Source: an uncultured Arenicella sp.
GTDB taxonomy: Bacteria; Pseudomonadota; Gammaproteobacteria; Arenicellales; Arenicellaceae
Direction of reading: 5' to 3'
DNA length: 64,000 nt
Assembly (NCBI GenBank): GCA_937974565.1
Contig: CALJWL010000030.1
Coordinates: forward strand, 16,792 to 80,791
Shown: positions 17,979-25,909 of the stretch, one piece after another
How positions within the stretch are numbered: the first letter of the stretch is position 1
Layout of the letters: each line of letters starts with the position of its first letter
Program-made: the position numbers and the translations under genes
The notes under the pieces: model-generated
Seen by the model: only the letters and a program-made list of their open reading frames with translations
The model's database searches: none
Told to the model about the DNA's origin: nothing

Positions 17979-19161
17979 GGCTACCCTCTAGAGTGAATTG
18001 TTTGGAGATGTTTTCAGCTTCTTTCATCTCGTCTATCACAACGTCCATTTTGGCATTAATCTTATCCATTTTTTCAATACTGGCGCTCATTTGCGGCAGC
18101 GCTTTTACACGAAACGTATTTACTTGCTCTAAGGCTTGATGCACATTCTTAAATGATTCTTGTAATACTTGTGTGTCGATGGTGGTCGACATGGATTGCT
18201 CTTGAATTTGTGAGCCTTGGTCTCGTAATTTTTCTGAAGTTTTTAGCAACAAATCGTTCGTGGTCTCGTTAATCGCCTGCACCCCTTTTAAGATTTTTTT
18301 CTGATGTTCTAGGGCGATCGACAAGGTGCTGGCGGTCTGAAATGCAACCACGGTCACATTGAGTGACCGGTCCACGCCGCGCATGAGTTCTTTGTTATTT
18401 TGGATGATGGCTTCTGCCGTGACTACACTGTGTTGATTTACCGCCAGTTGCTGCTGCAGGTCAATGATGCGTTGTCGTAAAGGGTACAGCACTTCTTTTT
18501 GTAGAAAGATCAAATGCTGTTCATCCGACACGTCCGATTCAATACGCCGAGACAGTTCTTGATCAACGGTTTTGCCGTACTTGACGTATTCACGCAACTG
18601 TTGCGCCAATTTGTGCATTTCAACCTTGTCATTTTCGAGCGTAATGTTGTCTCTGTTTAGCCGTTTGCGCCCTACTTTCAGCGATTCGACAATATCGTTG
18701 ATCATTGCTTGAACGCTTTCAAATCGCACCAGCCAGTTGGCTAACACCGTCCCAATGCCGGGCAGTTTGGATAAGAACCGGCGAAAACCACTCATTGTGA
18801 AATTAAAACGGTTTGGGTCAATTTGACTAATCTGGTGTTGTAAGTTCACCATGTCTTGCGCAATTGAACCGCCGTCTTGCAAGTCCGCCATTAATGTACT
18901 CATCGGTTCTTTTAGCAGACTGCTCTTGTGCACCAATTTACGCTGCACTGGGCCTCCCAGATCTTGAACTTCACGAGCAAAATTTTGTCGCGCCTTAATA
19001 TCCGTTGCGGTTTTTGAAAATAGATCATCGATTAAGTTGTTAGCTTGCGCTACGTATTTGTCCGACGGCGCTTCTTCTTGGGGCGCACTTGGAAGCCGCT
19101 CTTCAGCTTGTTCTAGTGTGAAGAGGGTCAATTCTTGTTCCGGTTTTAATTTAGTGTCCAC
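17971..19161 (-). CDS. telA: TelA/KlaA-family protein
   Basis: TelA proteins are linked to tellurite and toxic-anion resistance and to Ter-type stress systems, but their biochemistry is unknown. This one has 396 residues, close to the usual size. Its central signature (about 120-175) includes LPGIGTVLANW and LNRDNITLENDK. The rest is almost wholly helical and probably coiled, for example 190-290. No signal peptide or membrane segment is seen. The start is GTG, six bases after the helicase stop, with no good ribosome site, so coupling to the helicase gene is likely. The next gene overlaps its stop by eight bases. No terB, terC, terD or terZ is nearby, so the partner here is the helicase-nuclease. 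Confidence 0.9.
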   Translation of the reverse strand: MDTKLKPEQELTLFTLEQAEERLPSAPQEEAPSDKYVAQANNLIDDLFSKTATDIKARQNFAREVQDLGGPVQRKLVHKSSLLKEPMSTLMADLQDGGSIAQDMVNLQHQISQIDPNRFNFTMSGFRRFLSKLPGIGTVLANWLVRFESVQAMINDIVESLKVGRKRLNRDNITLENDKVEMHKLAQQLREYVKYGKTVDQELSRRIESDVSDEQHLIFLQKEVLYPLRQRIIDLQQQLAVNQHSVVTAEAIIQNNKELMRGVDRSLNVTVVAFQTASTLSIALEHQKKILKGVQAINETTNDLLLKTSEKLRDQGSQIQEQSMSTTIDTQVLQESFKNVHQALEQVNTFRVKALPQMSASIEKMDKINAKMDVVIDEMKEAENISKQFTLEGSRD

Positions 19162-19167
19162 TTTTGT

Positions 19168-22100
19168 TTATTGTTCTACGGTTAGGGTTGGGCTGGAATC
19201 GAGTGTGTTGCCACGATATAAATCCAGCCGCTCGGTGAGTTCGTTCAGTGTTTGAGTTGGGTCTATGCCAATTTCATCGGGCGCGAGTGAGTTCAACTTA
19301 ATCAGAGTCTTATCAATTTGCAAGAGTGCTTTGTCATTCTCGCGAATCAACAATTTCAATTTTGCGCGTTGTTCTTCAATCAAGCCAAGCCTGGCGGCGC
19401 TGACATCGTCGAATTCATCGGAGAACGGTGAGTCACCAAACAGCGTTTTGTGTTGTTGGAGCATGCTGTTACTGAGTTCGGCGATAACAGCGGCTTTACC
19501 AAGATTTGCAATGCAAAACTTGATTACCTCGTGCAAGGCGTTCAAATACCGTTTGTAAGTTAGTTCGTCAGGCAAAAAGTGTTCATTAAGCGCCGCTAAA
19601 AAGCGTTGGTGCTGTTGCACTAAGGTGGACAATTGGTCAGACGCAACCCGTTCTTCATGCTTAATAAAGCGGGCATGCAAGCGGTTGATTGATGCGCCGT
19701 CGGTTAACGCCGCAAAGTCAGCCACTTGAGCATCACTGTATTTATCCAGTGTCGTTGTTTCTTTTGTTAATGCTTGTGCCACGCCCATGCGCAGCATCAG
19801 GGCTGTTAGCAATGGTTTAGGTGACTCGCGCCATTCGTTATAGGGTAATAAAAACGATTCAAGCCCAGCACGCTGTAGCATTCTCAGTTGCGTGAGAGAC
19901 AGAGCGCTTTTGAGTTCGCCCTCGTAACCGATCAAGTCAATCGCCAACGCACGGCCATGATACACAGCCATTATATCAATGCTAATGCCCGCAACCAGAA
20001 AATTGGGGTATATCTCGATACCACGTTTACTCAGCCACTCGCATATCTCGCCTTGAAATGCGTCTCGTTTTTCGCTTGGTTTTTGCTCAAAGTCAGAAGC
20101 GTATTCACGAATAAACTTAAGATAAGCCGACAGCTTGGAGTTTGAATGAACTTGGTCAGGTTCACAGCTTAAAAAAAGCGATTGATAGTCTCGCGCTCGG
20201 GTAATCGCGACATTGAACACATCATCACGGTTTAAGTAACTGTAGCTGTTACCAGATGTTTGGGCGTCCACACTGCACGAAATCAACATGTGATCGCGCT
20301 CCTCACCTTGAAACGAAAACGGCGTACCCACTCTAATATGGTGCCGACGCAAATCATTCAGGCTAATTTGATCGAATATGAGTTTTTCGAGATGATCAGC
20401 CTGAGAACTGAAAAACGCCAATACCCCAAGTTCATGAACGTCGGTTTCAGGTAAGCGCCGTTGCTCGGAGATTATGGATTTCAACTTCGCCAATACTGCC
20501 AACGCTTCTTGCTTATTAACCCCTTTATTTAGCCGTTTACCGTCAACTTGCACCACCTCAATCGAGCGCTGACGATTGGTTGGCCGCTCAGTCATGATTT
20601 TTAAACTGCTTTGATAAAACTCCTGATTACTGAACTCGATGATTTGCGGGTGGCTTCGGAAATGTTCGTCAAGCTGAACACTTTGCTCGTGGTATTGGCA
20701 AGCTTCTAGCGCGTAGTCCAGTACGCTGGCATTACGAAAATCGGTATTAATGTCAGAAACGCCGAGATCGTGTTGCTCAGCCAAACGCGCCTGTTGTTGG
20801 TACGACACAAATGAAACGTGACTCAACTGCTTTAAATCACCAACGATTACGGCACGTTTGGCTCGCTGTAATGCGGGCAAACAAACCGACAGATTGCATT
20901 GCGTGGCTTCATCAATGATCACCAAGTCAAACATCTCACGCTCAAACGGCACGAATCGATTTAAATTGCCCACGGCTGAAAACCAGAAAGGAATCACACT
21001 CAACACATCGTCCAGATTAACTTTGCTGTAGTAACGTTCTTGATAGTGTTCATTGCGAGCCGTCAACGAGTCGGCAAAGGCTTGCAGTGATTGTCGTGAT
21101 TGCCGTTGTGAGATAAGCTTTTTGGCGATTAATTGGTATTCAAGCTTATGCAACGTAAGAATTTGTTCCTTGATGCGCCCTTCCAAATCCTCAAGCGCCA
21201 AAAACAGTTCAAACACACTCTTTTTGGGCTCATTTGTCTGCTTATTAAACGACATAAAACGGGTGAATGTACGCTTGGCGCGCGGTGCAGGTTGTGCCGT
21301 TGTGTTGTGTAATCGCAAGTGATACTGGTGTTCTAGGTCATCACGGTCTTTCAACAAGCGTTTGATTCGCTTGCGCACTAACTTAGTGCGCTTTTTGTCT
21401 ACGGTGTACGTGCGGCGCAGCATTTGCTGTATCTGCATTTTAGCTTCGTTCGATGTGCCCCGCTCGCTGGCCAACATCGTTAAACCCGATTCCACACCCA
21501 TATCGTCAATCAGTTTGCGTCTGACCACATCGGCCGCATGCTGATTTTGCGATACCACCAACACTGAGTTACCGCGGCTAAACTCGCTTAATGCCAAGCA
21601 GGCAATGGTAAAGCTCTTTCCAGTGCCTGGAGGGCCGCACACGGCGGATAAACCATAGCGACGTGCGGCTGAGAGTACACTGGCCTGTGAATCACTGAGA
21701 ACCTCTGGTAAGGGCAAGTCGGCTTTTGACCACCACCAAGACCTTAAAAATACGTTCGACCAAAATCCCTGACTTACGTTTCCTGAAGCGCTAAAATGGT
21801 TCTCATGTTGTCTATTACCGCTTTCCAACACACGGCGAACTGGCACTGATAAACGACGCTGGCCGCACATGGTTTCAAGCTCGTACAGGCTGCTTCGGGC
21901 GCTGGTGGTTTTTGATTCAATTGAAAGGAATGCCTTTTCTATCAAGCTCAAGTTGTGTGGGTTTAGGGCGTGATTTATCTGCTCAATCAAACGCACAGTC
22001 TGATCGGCATCATGTTCAATGCTTGCCTTAAGTAAACGCTCGAGCAACGTTGAATCTTGCTGATCTTTGTTTCCAAGAATATTAATCGCGGCAGGGTTGA

Positions 22101-22458
22101 TGACACCGTCGCTGAGGTCCACAGAAACCACATTCCCATCGCCAATCTCACTCGGAAACATAAATACCGGGCAAGTGATCGCGCGCGCGCGCCGTGTGCC
22201 ACCGAAGCTGGGCACCGCGTGCCGCCCCTTGATAAAGAAAACACTAAGTTGCGCGCGTTTTTCTCTCGTGTAGAATTCCAATGTGGTTGCAAACTTATCT
22301 GCTAACCGCTTATCAAGGGAATAATTCAACGCCATCCCCTCAACCTCAACAACGTGTTGACTGTTGCGTGCTGGGAAAGTCCAAACCGTTTGCGCGCGAG
22401 ACTCGGCCTCCAGACAATCCTTGAAAAATGCCAGCTTCCGCCTAATAGAGTTCGCCAC
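19168..22458 (-). CDS. SF1 (UPF1/DNA2-like) helicase with PD-(D/E)XK-like nuclease and helical C-terminal domain
   Basis: This 1096-residue protein is first in a three-gene unit. The N-terminal 240 residues have no motif I can name. The SF1 core follows: Walker A GPPGTGKS (275-282), DEAT (516-519), GDLKQLSHV (540-548), LDEHFRSHPQII (596-607), GTPFSFQGEERD (711-722) and NVAITRARD (749-757), with a charged helical insert at about 340-470. A nuclease-like domain (800-878) resembles those at the end of other DNA2-like proteins, with Glu804, Asp828 and Asp841 in LAIDLIG. Residues 900-1090 are helical, ending in a likely coiled coil. The start is GTG. A role in DNA processing or defence is inference. 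Confidence 0.88.
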   Translation of the reverse strand: MANSIRRKLAFFKDCLEAESRAQTVWTFPARNSQHVVEVEGMALNYSLDKRLADKFATTLEFYTREKRAQLSVFFIKGRHAVPSFGGTRRARAITCPVFMFPSEIGDGNVVSVDLSDGVINPAAINILGNKDQQDSTLLERLLKASIEHDADQTVRLIEQINHALNPHNLSLIEKAFLSIESKTTSARSSLYELETMCGQRRLSVPVRRVLESGNRQHENHFSASGNVSQGFWSNVFLRSWWWSKADLPLPEVLSDSQASVLSAARRYGLSAVCGPPGTGKSFTIACLALSEFSRGNSVLVVSQNQHAADVVRRKLIDDMGVESGLTMLASERGTSNEAKMQIQQMLRRTYTVDKKRTKLVRKRIKRLLKDRDDLEHQYHLRLHNTTAQPAPRAKRTFTRFMSFNKQTNEPKKSVFELFLALEDLEGRIKEQILTLHKLEYQLIAKKLISQRQSRQSLQAFADSLTARNEHYQERYYSKVNLDDVLSVIPFWFSAVGNLNRFVPFEREMFDLVIIDEATQCNLSVCLPALQRAKRAVIVGDLKQLSHVSFVSYQQQARLAEQHDLGVSDINTDFRNASVLDYALEACQYHEQSVQLDEHFRSHPQIIEFSNQEFYQSSLKIMTERPTNRQRSIEVVQVDGKRLNKGVNKQEALAVLAKLKSIISEQRRLPETDVHELGVLAFFSSQADHLEKLIFDQISLNDLRRHHIRVGTPFSFQGEERDHMLISCSVDAQTSGNSYSYLNRDDVFNVAITRARDYQSLFLSCEPDQVHSNSKLSAYLKFIREYASDFEQKPSEKRDAFQGEICEWLSKRGIEIYPNFLVAGISIDIMAVYHGRALAIDLIGYEGELKSALSLTQLRMLQRAGLESFLLPYNEWRESPKPLLTALMLRMGVAQALTKETTTLDKYSDAQVADFAALTDGASINRLHARFIKHEERVASDQLSTLVQQHQRFLAALNEHFLPDELTYKRYLNALHEVIKFCIANLGKAAVIAELSNSMLQQHKTLFGDSPFSDEFDDVSAARLGLIEEQRAKLKLLIRENDKALLQIDKTLIKLNSLAPDEIGIDPTQTLNELTERLDLYRGNTLDSSPTLTVEQ

Positions 22459-22652
22459 TCAGAGTATCTCTAACGTGTGTGTTTTAATAGTTACAGCTTA
22501 ACAAACGAACAAAATATCTCCAACCACGTTTTTACTCAACGGCACGCAACGCGGACACGCCCGTGAACGCGTACGCTGTTCATCTATCAACGATAACAAT
22601 GCCTTTTTGACTCACTTAAAAGTTATTTCTCGATTTCTGATCAAGTAAAAAA

Positions 22653-23813
22653 TCAATCCAACAAACTCTGGTAATCGTCTGAGAATATTTCGCGCCCCAG
22701 TATCAACTTCATGATTTCAGAAGTTCCTGCATAGATTCGGCTAATGCGGGCATCGGTAAACATACGACATATCTCGTACTCTTGCATGTACCCTGCTCCG
22801 CCATGCAACTGCACACCAAGATCCATCATTCTCCATTCTACTTCAGCACCTAATAACTTCAGTTTTGCCCCCATATTAGCGGTGAGTTTTCCTTGGTTGT
22901 GCATTTCCACACAGTGATCTAAGTAAACTTGTGCTACTTCGATTTCGGTGTCCATCTCAGCCATTTTAAACTGTGTGTTTTGAAAATCCGATACTCGTTT
23001 ACCAAAAGCCTTACGGGTCATTACGAATTCACGGGTCACATCGAATGCTTTACGCGCATTAGCGATGGTACCTACGGCGTTAATTAAACGCTCTTCGGCT
23101 AAGCCATTCATCAGATAGAAAAACCCCTTACCAGGTTCGCCTAAGATGTTGTCTTTTGGAACTTTGACGTTGTTGAAGAACAGCTCGGCGGTATCCTGTG
23201 CCTTCAAGCCCATTTTATCGAGGTTTCGCCCCCTCTCAAACCCCTCCATTCCTCGCTCGACGACCATCAAGACCATAGCGTGCGAACTGTCGGCGCCGTC
23301 TAATTTGGCCGCAACAACAATTAAATCTGCCAGAATGCCGTTTGAAATGTACGTTTTTGAGCCGTTCAACACAAAATGGTCTCCGGCATCACGTGCGGTG
23401 CTTCGCATGCCTGATAAGTCACTACCGGCATCCGACTCAGTCATCGCAACGGCTAGAACCTTTTCACCACTCACACAGGGCGGCAAAAAGCGTTCGCGCT
23501 GCTCTGGTGTGGCGTACTTATGTAAATAAGGCCCAACCAATCGACTGTGCAATGTATTAAACCACTCTCCGCATTGCTGACGAACGGTTTCTTCGATAAT
23601 AATTTGCTCGTAACGAAAATCATTATCACCCAGGCCTCCGTATTGCTCATCAGGCCACACCATTAAAAAGCCTTGCTCGCCGGCTTTTTTGAACGCCGAT
23701 CTATCGACAATACCATCTTCACGCCATTGCGCCATATTAGGCGTGATTTCGGTTTCAAGGAACTTTCGATAGGCCTCACGAAACATGTCTTGTTCTTCAG
23801 TAAACGCTCTCAT
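22653..23813 (-). CDS. Acyl-CoA dehydrogenase
   Basis: This FAD enzyme introduces the trans-2 double bond in acyl-CoA during beta-oxidation. I start it at the ATG giving MRAFTEEQDMFREAYRKF (386 residues); an in-frame TTG four codons upstream is less likely. The three-domain family pattern is complete: VAMTESDAGSDLSGM at the FAD/substrate site, FVLNGSKTYISNG, and QLHGGAGYMQEYEICRMFTDARI. The catalytic base is Glu366 in YAGTSEIMK. The position of this Glu and the NMAQWRED region resemble long-chain-type dehydrogenases. It is transcribed alone and is divergent from a nitroreductase gene. Confidence 0.96.
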   Translation of the reverse strand: MRAFTEEQDMFREAYRKFLETEITPNMAQWREDGIVDRSAFKKAGEQGFLMVWPDEQYGGLGDNDFRYEQIIIEETVRQQCGEWFNTLHSRLVGPYLHKYATPEQRERFLPPCVSGEKVLAVAMTESDAGSDLSGMRSTARDAGDHFVLNGSKTYISNGILADLIVVAAKLDGADSSHAMVLMVVERGMEGFERGRNLDKMGLKAQDTAELFFNNVKVPKDNILGEPGKGFFYLMNGLAEERLINAVGTIANARKAFDVTREFVMTRKAFGKRVSDFQNTQFKMAEMDTEIEVAQVYLDHCVEMHNQGKLTANMGAKLKLLGAEVEWRMMDLGVQLHGGAGYMQEYEICRMFTDARISRIYAGTSEIMKLILGREIFSDDYQSLLD

Positions 23814-24086
23814 ACTGGCAACCAATTGAATTTATTGTTAATGAAAAGATTTTATCCATTTGTTCAGCGGCTTTAAATGACGTGATTTAGCTGATTATTG
23901 ACATAAAACATTATTGTTAAAATGAAAATGATCATTAAGAGTTGTTTTAATTCTCACCTACAACGTTATTATCATTGCGCCTTCACTCGGCATTATTTAA
24001 TGTAGTGATCAAATTGAGTTCGATTTTATCGCCTTATCTAAAGGCCCGAATGAGAGAACCTAACCCATCATCATCGGAGAAAAACA

Positions 24087-24752
24087 ATGATTGTAAGCGA
24101 GGCAATTAAGCAGCGTCGTTCGGTAAGAGCCTATAAAAAACAAGCGGTTGACGCAGGATTAATAGAAAAAATTTTTCTTCAGGCTCAAGATTCGCCATCT
24201 AACTGTAACACTCAACCTTGGCATGTGGTGGTGGTCTCTGGTGAGGCACGCAACAATATTGAAAAATCCATGGTGAGTGACATCATGTCAGGCAAAACCC
24301 CAACGCCTCATTTTACACCCGGTGACCAAGGCCTTAAGGACGAATATCGAAAAAGGCAAATTGCTTGTGCTATATCCTTATACGATTCCGTTGATGTGAA
24401 ATATGAGGAAAAAGAGAAACGACAAGAATTGATGCTGCGTAACTGGCAGTTTTTTGGTGCACCACACGCAGCATTTTTCTCTATGCCTAAGACCATGAGT
24501 GAGATCAATGCGGTGGATATGGGGATTTATTTGCAAACCATCATGTTATTAATGACTGAAAATGGCCTTGCTAGTTGCCCACAGGGTGCGCTTGCCATGT
24601 ACACTGACGCGGTGCATGAATTGGCCAACATTCCTGAAAATCACGCCATTATGTTTGGCTTGTCATTTGGTTATGCGGAAGAAGAAGCGCCGATTAACCG
24701 GTTTAACGTAGGGCGTGAAAAGTTGGACTCTTGCGTGGAATTTTTCGAATAA
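24087..24752 (+). CDS. Nitroreductase family FMN enzyme
   Basis: This is a 221-residue FMN-dependent NAD(P)H oxidoreductase. The N-terminal RRSVRAYKK and the SPSNCNTQPWHVVVVSG segment are the FMN phosphate and ring-binding signatures of the family. GLASCPQGALAMY and GLSFGYAEEEAPINR near the C-terminus complete it. GGAG lies eight bases ahead of the ATG. It is divergent from the acyl-CoA dehydrogenase across 273 bases. Substrates in this family range from nitroaromatics to quinones and enones. Nothing in the sequence fixes which applies here. Confidence 0.94.
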   Translation: MIVSEAIKQRRSVRAYKKQAVDAGLIEKIFLQAQDSPSNCNTQPWHVVVVSGEARNNIEKSMVSDIMSGKTPTPHFTPGDQGLKDEYRKRQIACAISLYDSVDVKYEEKEKRQELMLRNWQFFGAPHAAFFSMPKTMSEINAVDMGIYLQTIMLLMTENGLASCPQGALAMYTDAVHELANIPENHAIMFGLSFGYAEEEAPINRFNVGREKLDSCVEFFE

Positions 24753-24789
24753 CCTATTGCGACTCTTTGAGTTAAGTTGCTGAAAACCA

Positions 24790-24829
24790 CTTAGCACTAA
24801 ACTGCCCGTTATGGCGATTTGGTGCTAAG
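24790..24829 (-). terminator. Stem-loop between convergent genes, possible terminator
   Basis: CTTAGCACTAAA (24790-24801) pairs with TTTGGTGCTAAG (24818-24829) over 12 bp with one wobble pair. The loop has a small inner GCC/GGC pairing. Read on the minus strand the stem is followed by TGGTTTTC, so it fits best as a terminator for the esterase gene. No T run follows it on the plus strand. Confidence 0.5.
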
Positions 24830-24885
24830 ACCCTGGTAGTAAGTCATTGCCGCTAAAAAAGCACCACTAACTCACTGCTTGAGTG

Positions 24886-25839
24886 TCAACTCTCACGAAT
24901 AAATTGGCCTATTCGTTGTATCGCCGTTCTTGCGGTTTGAGACACAGGAGTGAAAAGTTGAAAGTCATGACATTGATCAGGGTAGCATTCTACCGTCAAC
25001 GGCACTCCTTGGGCTTTAGCTCGATCTGAAAACTCGCTAATTTGATCGTAAAATAACTCAGCAGAACCATATTGAATCAATGATTTAGGAAGCACACTTA
25101 AATCTATTTCAGAAAAATTAACTCGGCTGTTTTTTGCATCTTGGCCTTGCATTAAAGCCTCAAAACTTTTTTTAGCAAAAGGCGCGGTCAAAAAGTCATG
25201 ATCGGCATTGGTTATCATTGATCCATCTTCTTTTGTGGGGTCAACCCATGGCGATATCAACACAAGAGAGTGCGGAGCAAGTGACTCCTCTGCCAAACTT
25301 AAAACAGCAGCGATGGCAAGCCCACCGCCCGCTGAATCACCGGCTATAATTACCTTCTTATCAGCGTACCGTCTCAAACATTGCTTAACCATTGCCAAAC
25401 AATCGTCTTGAGGAGCCGGAAACGGGGCTTCAGGGGCTAGTCTGTAATCGGGCGCGATCACGTCACAACCCGCGCTCACCGCAATATCGCAGATCAATGA
25501 TTGGTACCCTTTGGGCGAACCGGTAACGTAACCGCCACCATGAAGGTAGACAACTATGCGGCGGCTATCCAAATTGGCTTTAGGTGACACTGATAAGCAG
25601 TTGATGCCCGCGATTTTCACCTCTTGAAAGTTCACATTTTTCAGATTTTTTCCGTAAGCACCTAATTGTTCCGTTTGTTTACGCATCACCGCCAAAGGCT
25701 GCCCTTGCCCACGTTCCAGCAAGCGCTTCATGGCAGCACACATTACCTGCTCGGGAAAGGTTCGCTTCGCTCGTTTTTTTTGATTACTTTTATAACTAAA
25801 AAGCGTGCTAATAAAGGCGCTGACAAAATGTCCGATCAT
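24886..25839 (-). CDS. HSL-type alpha/beta hydrolase (carboxylesterase)
   Basis: This is a 317-residue esterase of the hormone-sensitive-lipase family. The oxyanion motif HGGG is at 100-103, in YLHGGGYVTGSP. The nucleophile is Ser169 in GDSAGG. The acid lies near YGSAELFYDQ and the catalytic His is in CHDFQLF near the C-terminus. DYRLAPEAPFPAP between the oxyanion hole and nucleophile is typical of the family. The first 15 residues are hydrophobic but are followed by a basic stretch, so the protein may be membrane-anchored. It lies 70 bases after the FadJ-like gene on the same strand and may share its transcript. The ester substrate is unknown. Confidence 0.93.
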   Translation of the reverse strand: MIGHFVSAFISTLFSYKSNQKKRAKRTFPEQVMCAAMKRLLERGQGQPLAVMRKQTEQLGAYGKNLKNVNFQEVKIAGINCLSVSPKANLDSRRIVVYLHGGGYVTGSPKGYQSLICDIAVSAGCDVIAPDYRLAPEAPFPAPQDDCLAMVKQCLRRYADKKVIIAGDSAGGGLAIAAVLSLAEESLAPHSLVLISPWVDPTKEDGSMITNADHDFLTAPFAKKSFEALMQGQDAKNSRVNFSEIDLSVLPKSLIQYGSAELFYDQISEFSDRAKAQGVPLTVECYPDQCHDFQLFTPVSQTARTAIQRIGQFIRES

Positions 25840-25909
25840 ATGTAATTCATGTGGGTATTGGGCTAGTGAGACGCCGCTCTAAAGAAGCAACGTCCACAAG
25901 CCGAGCGAG

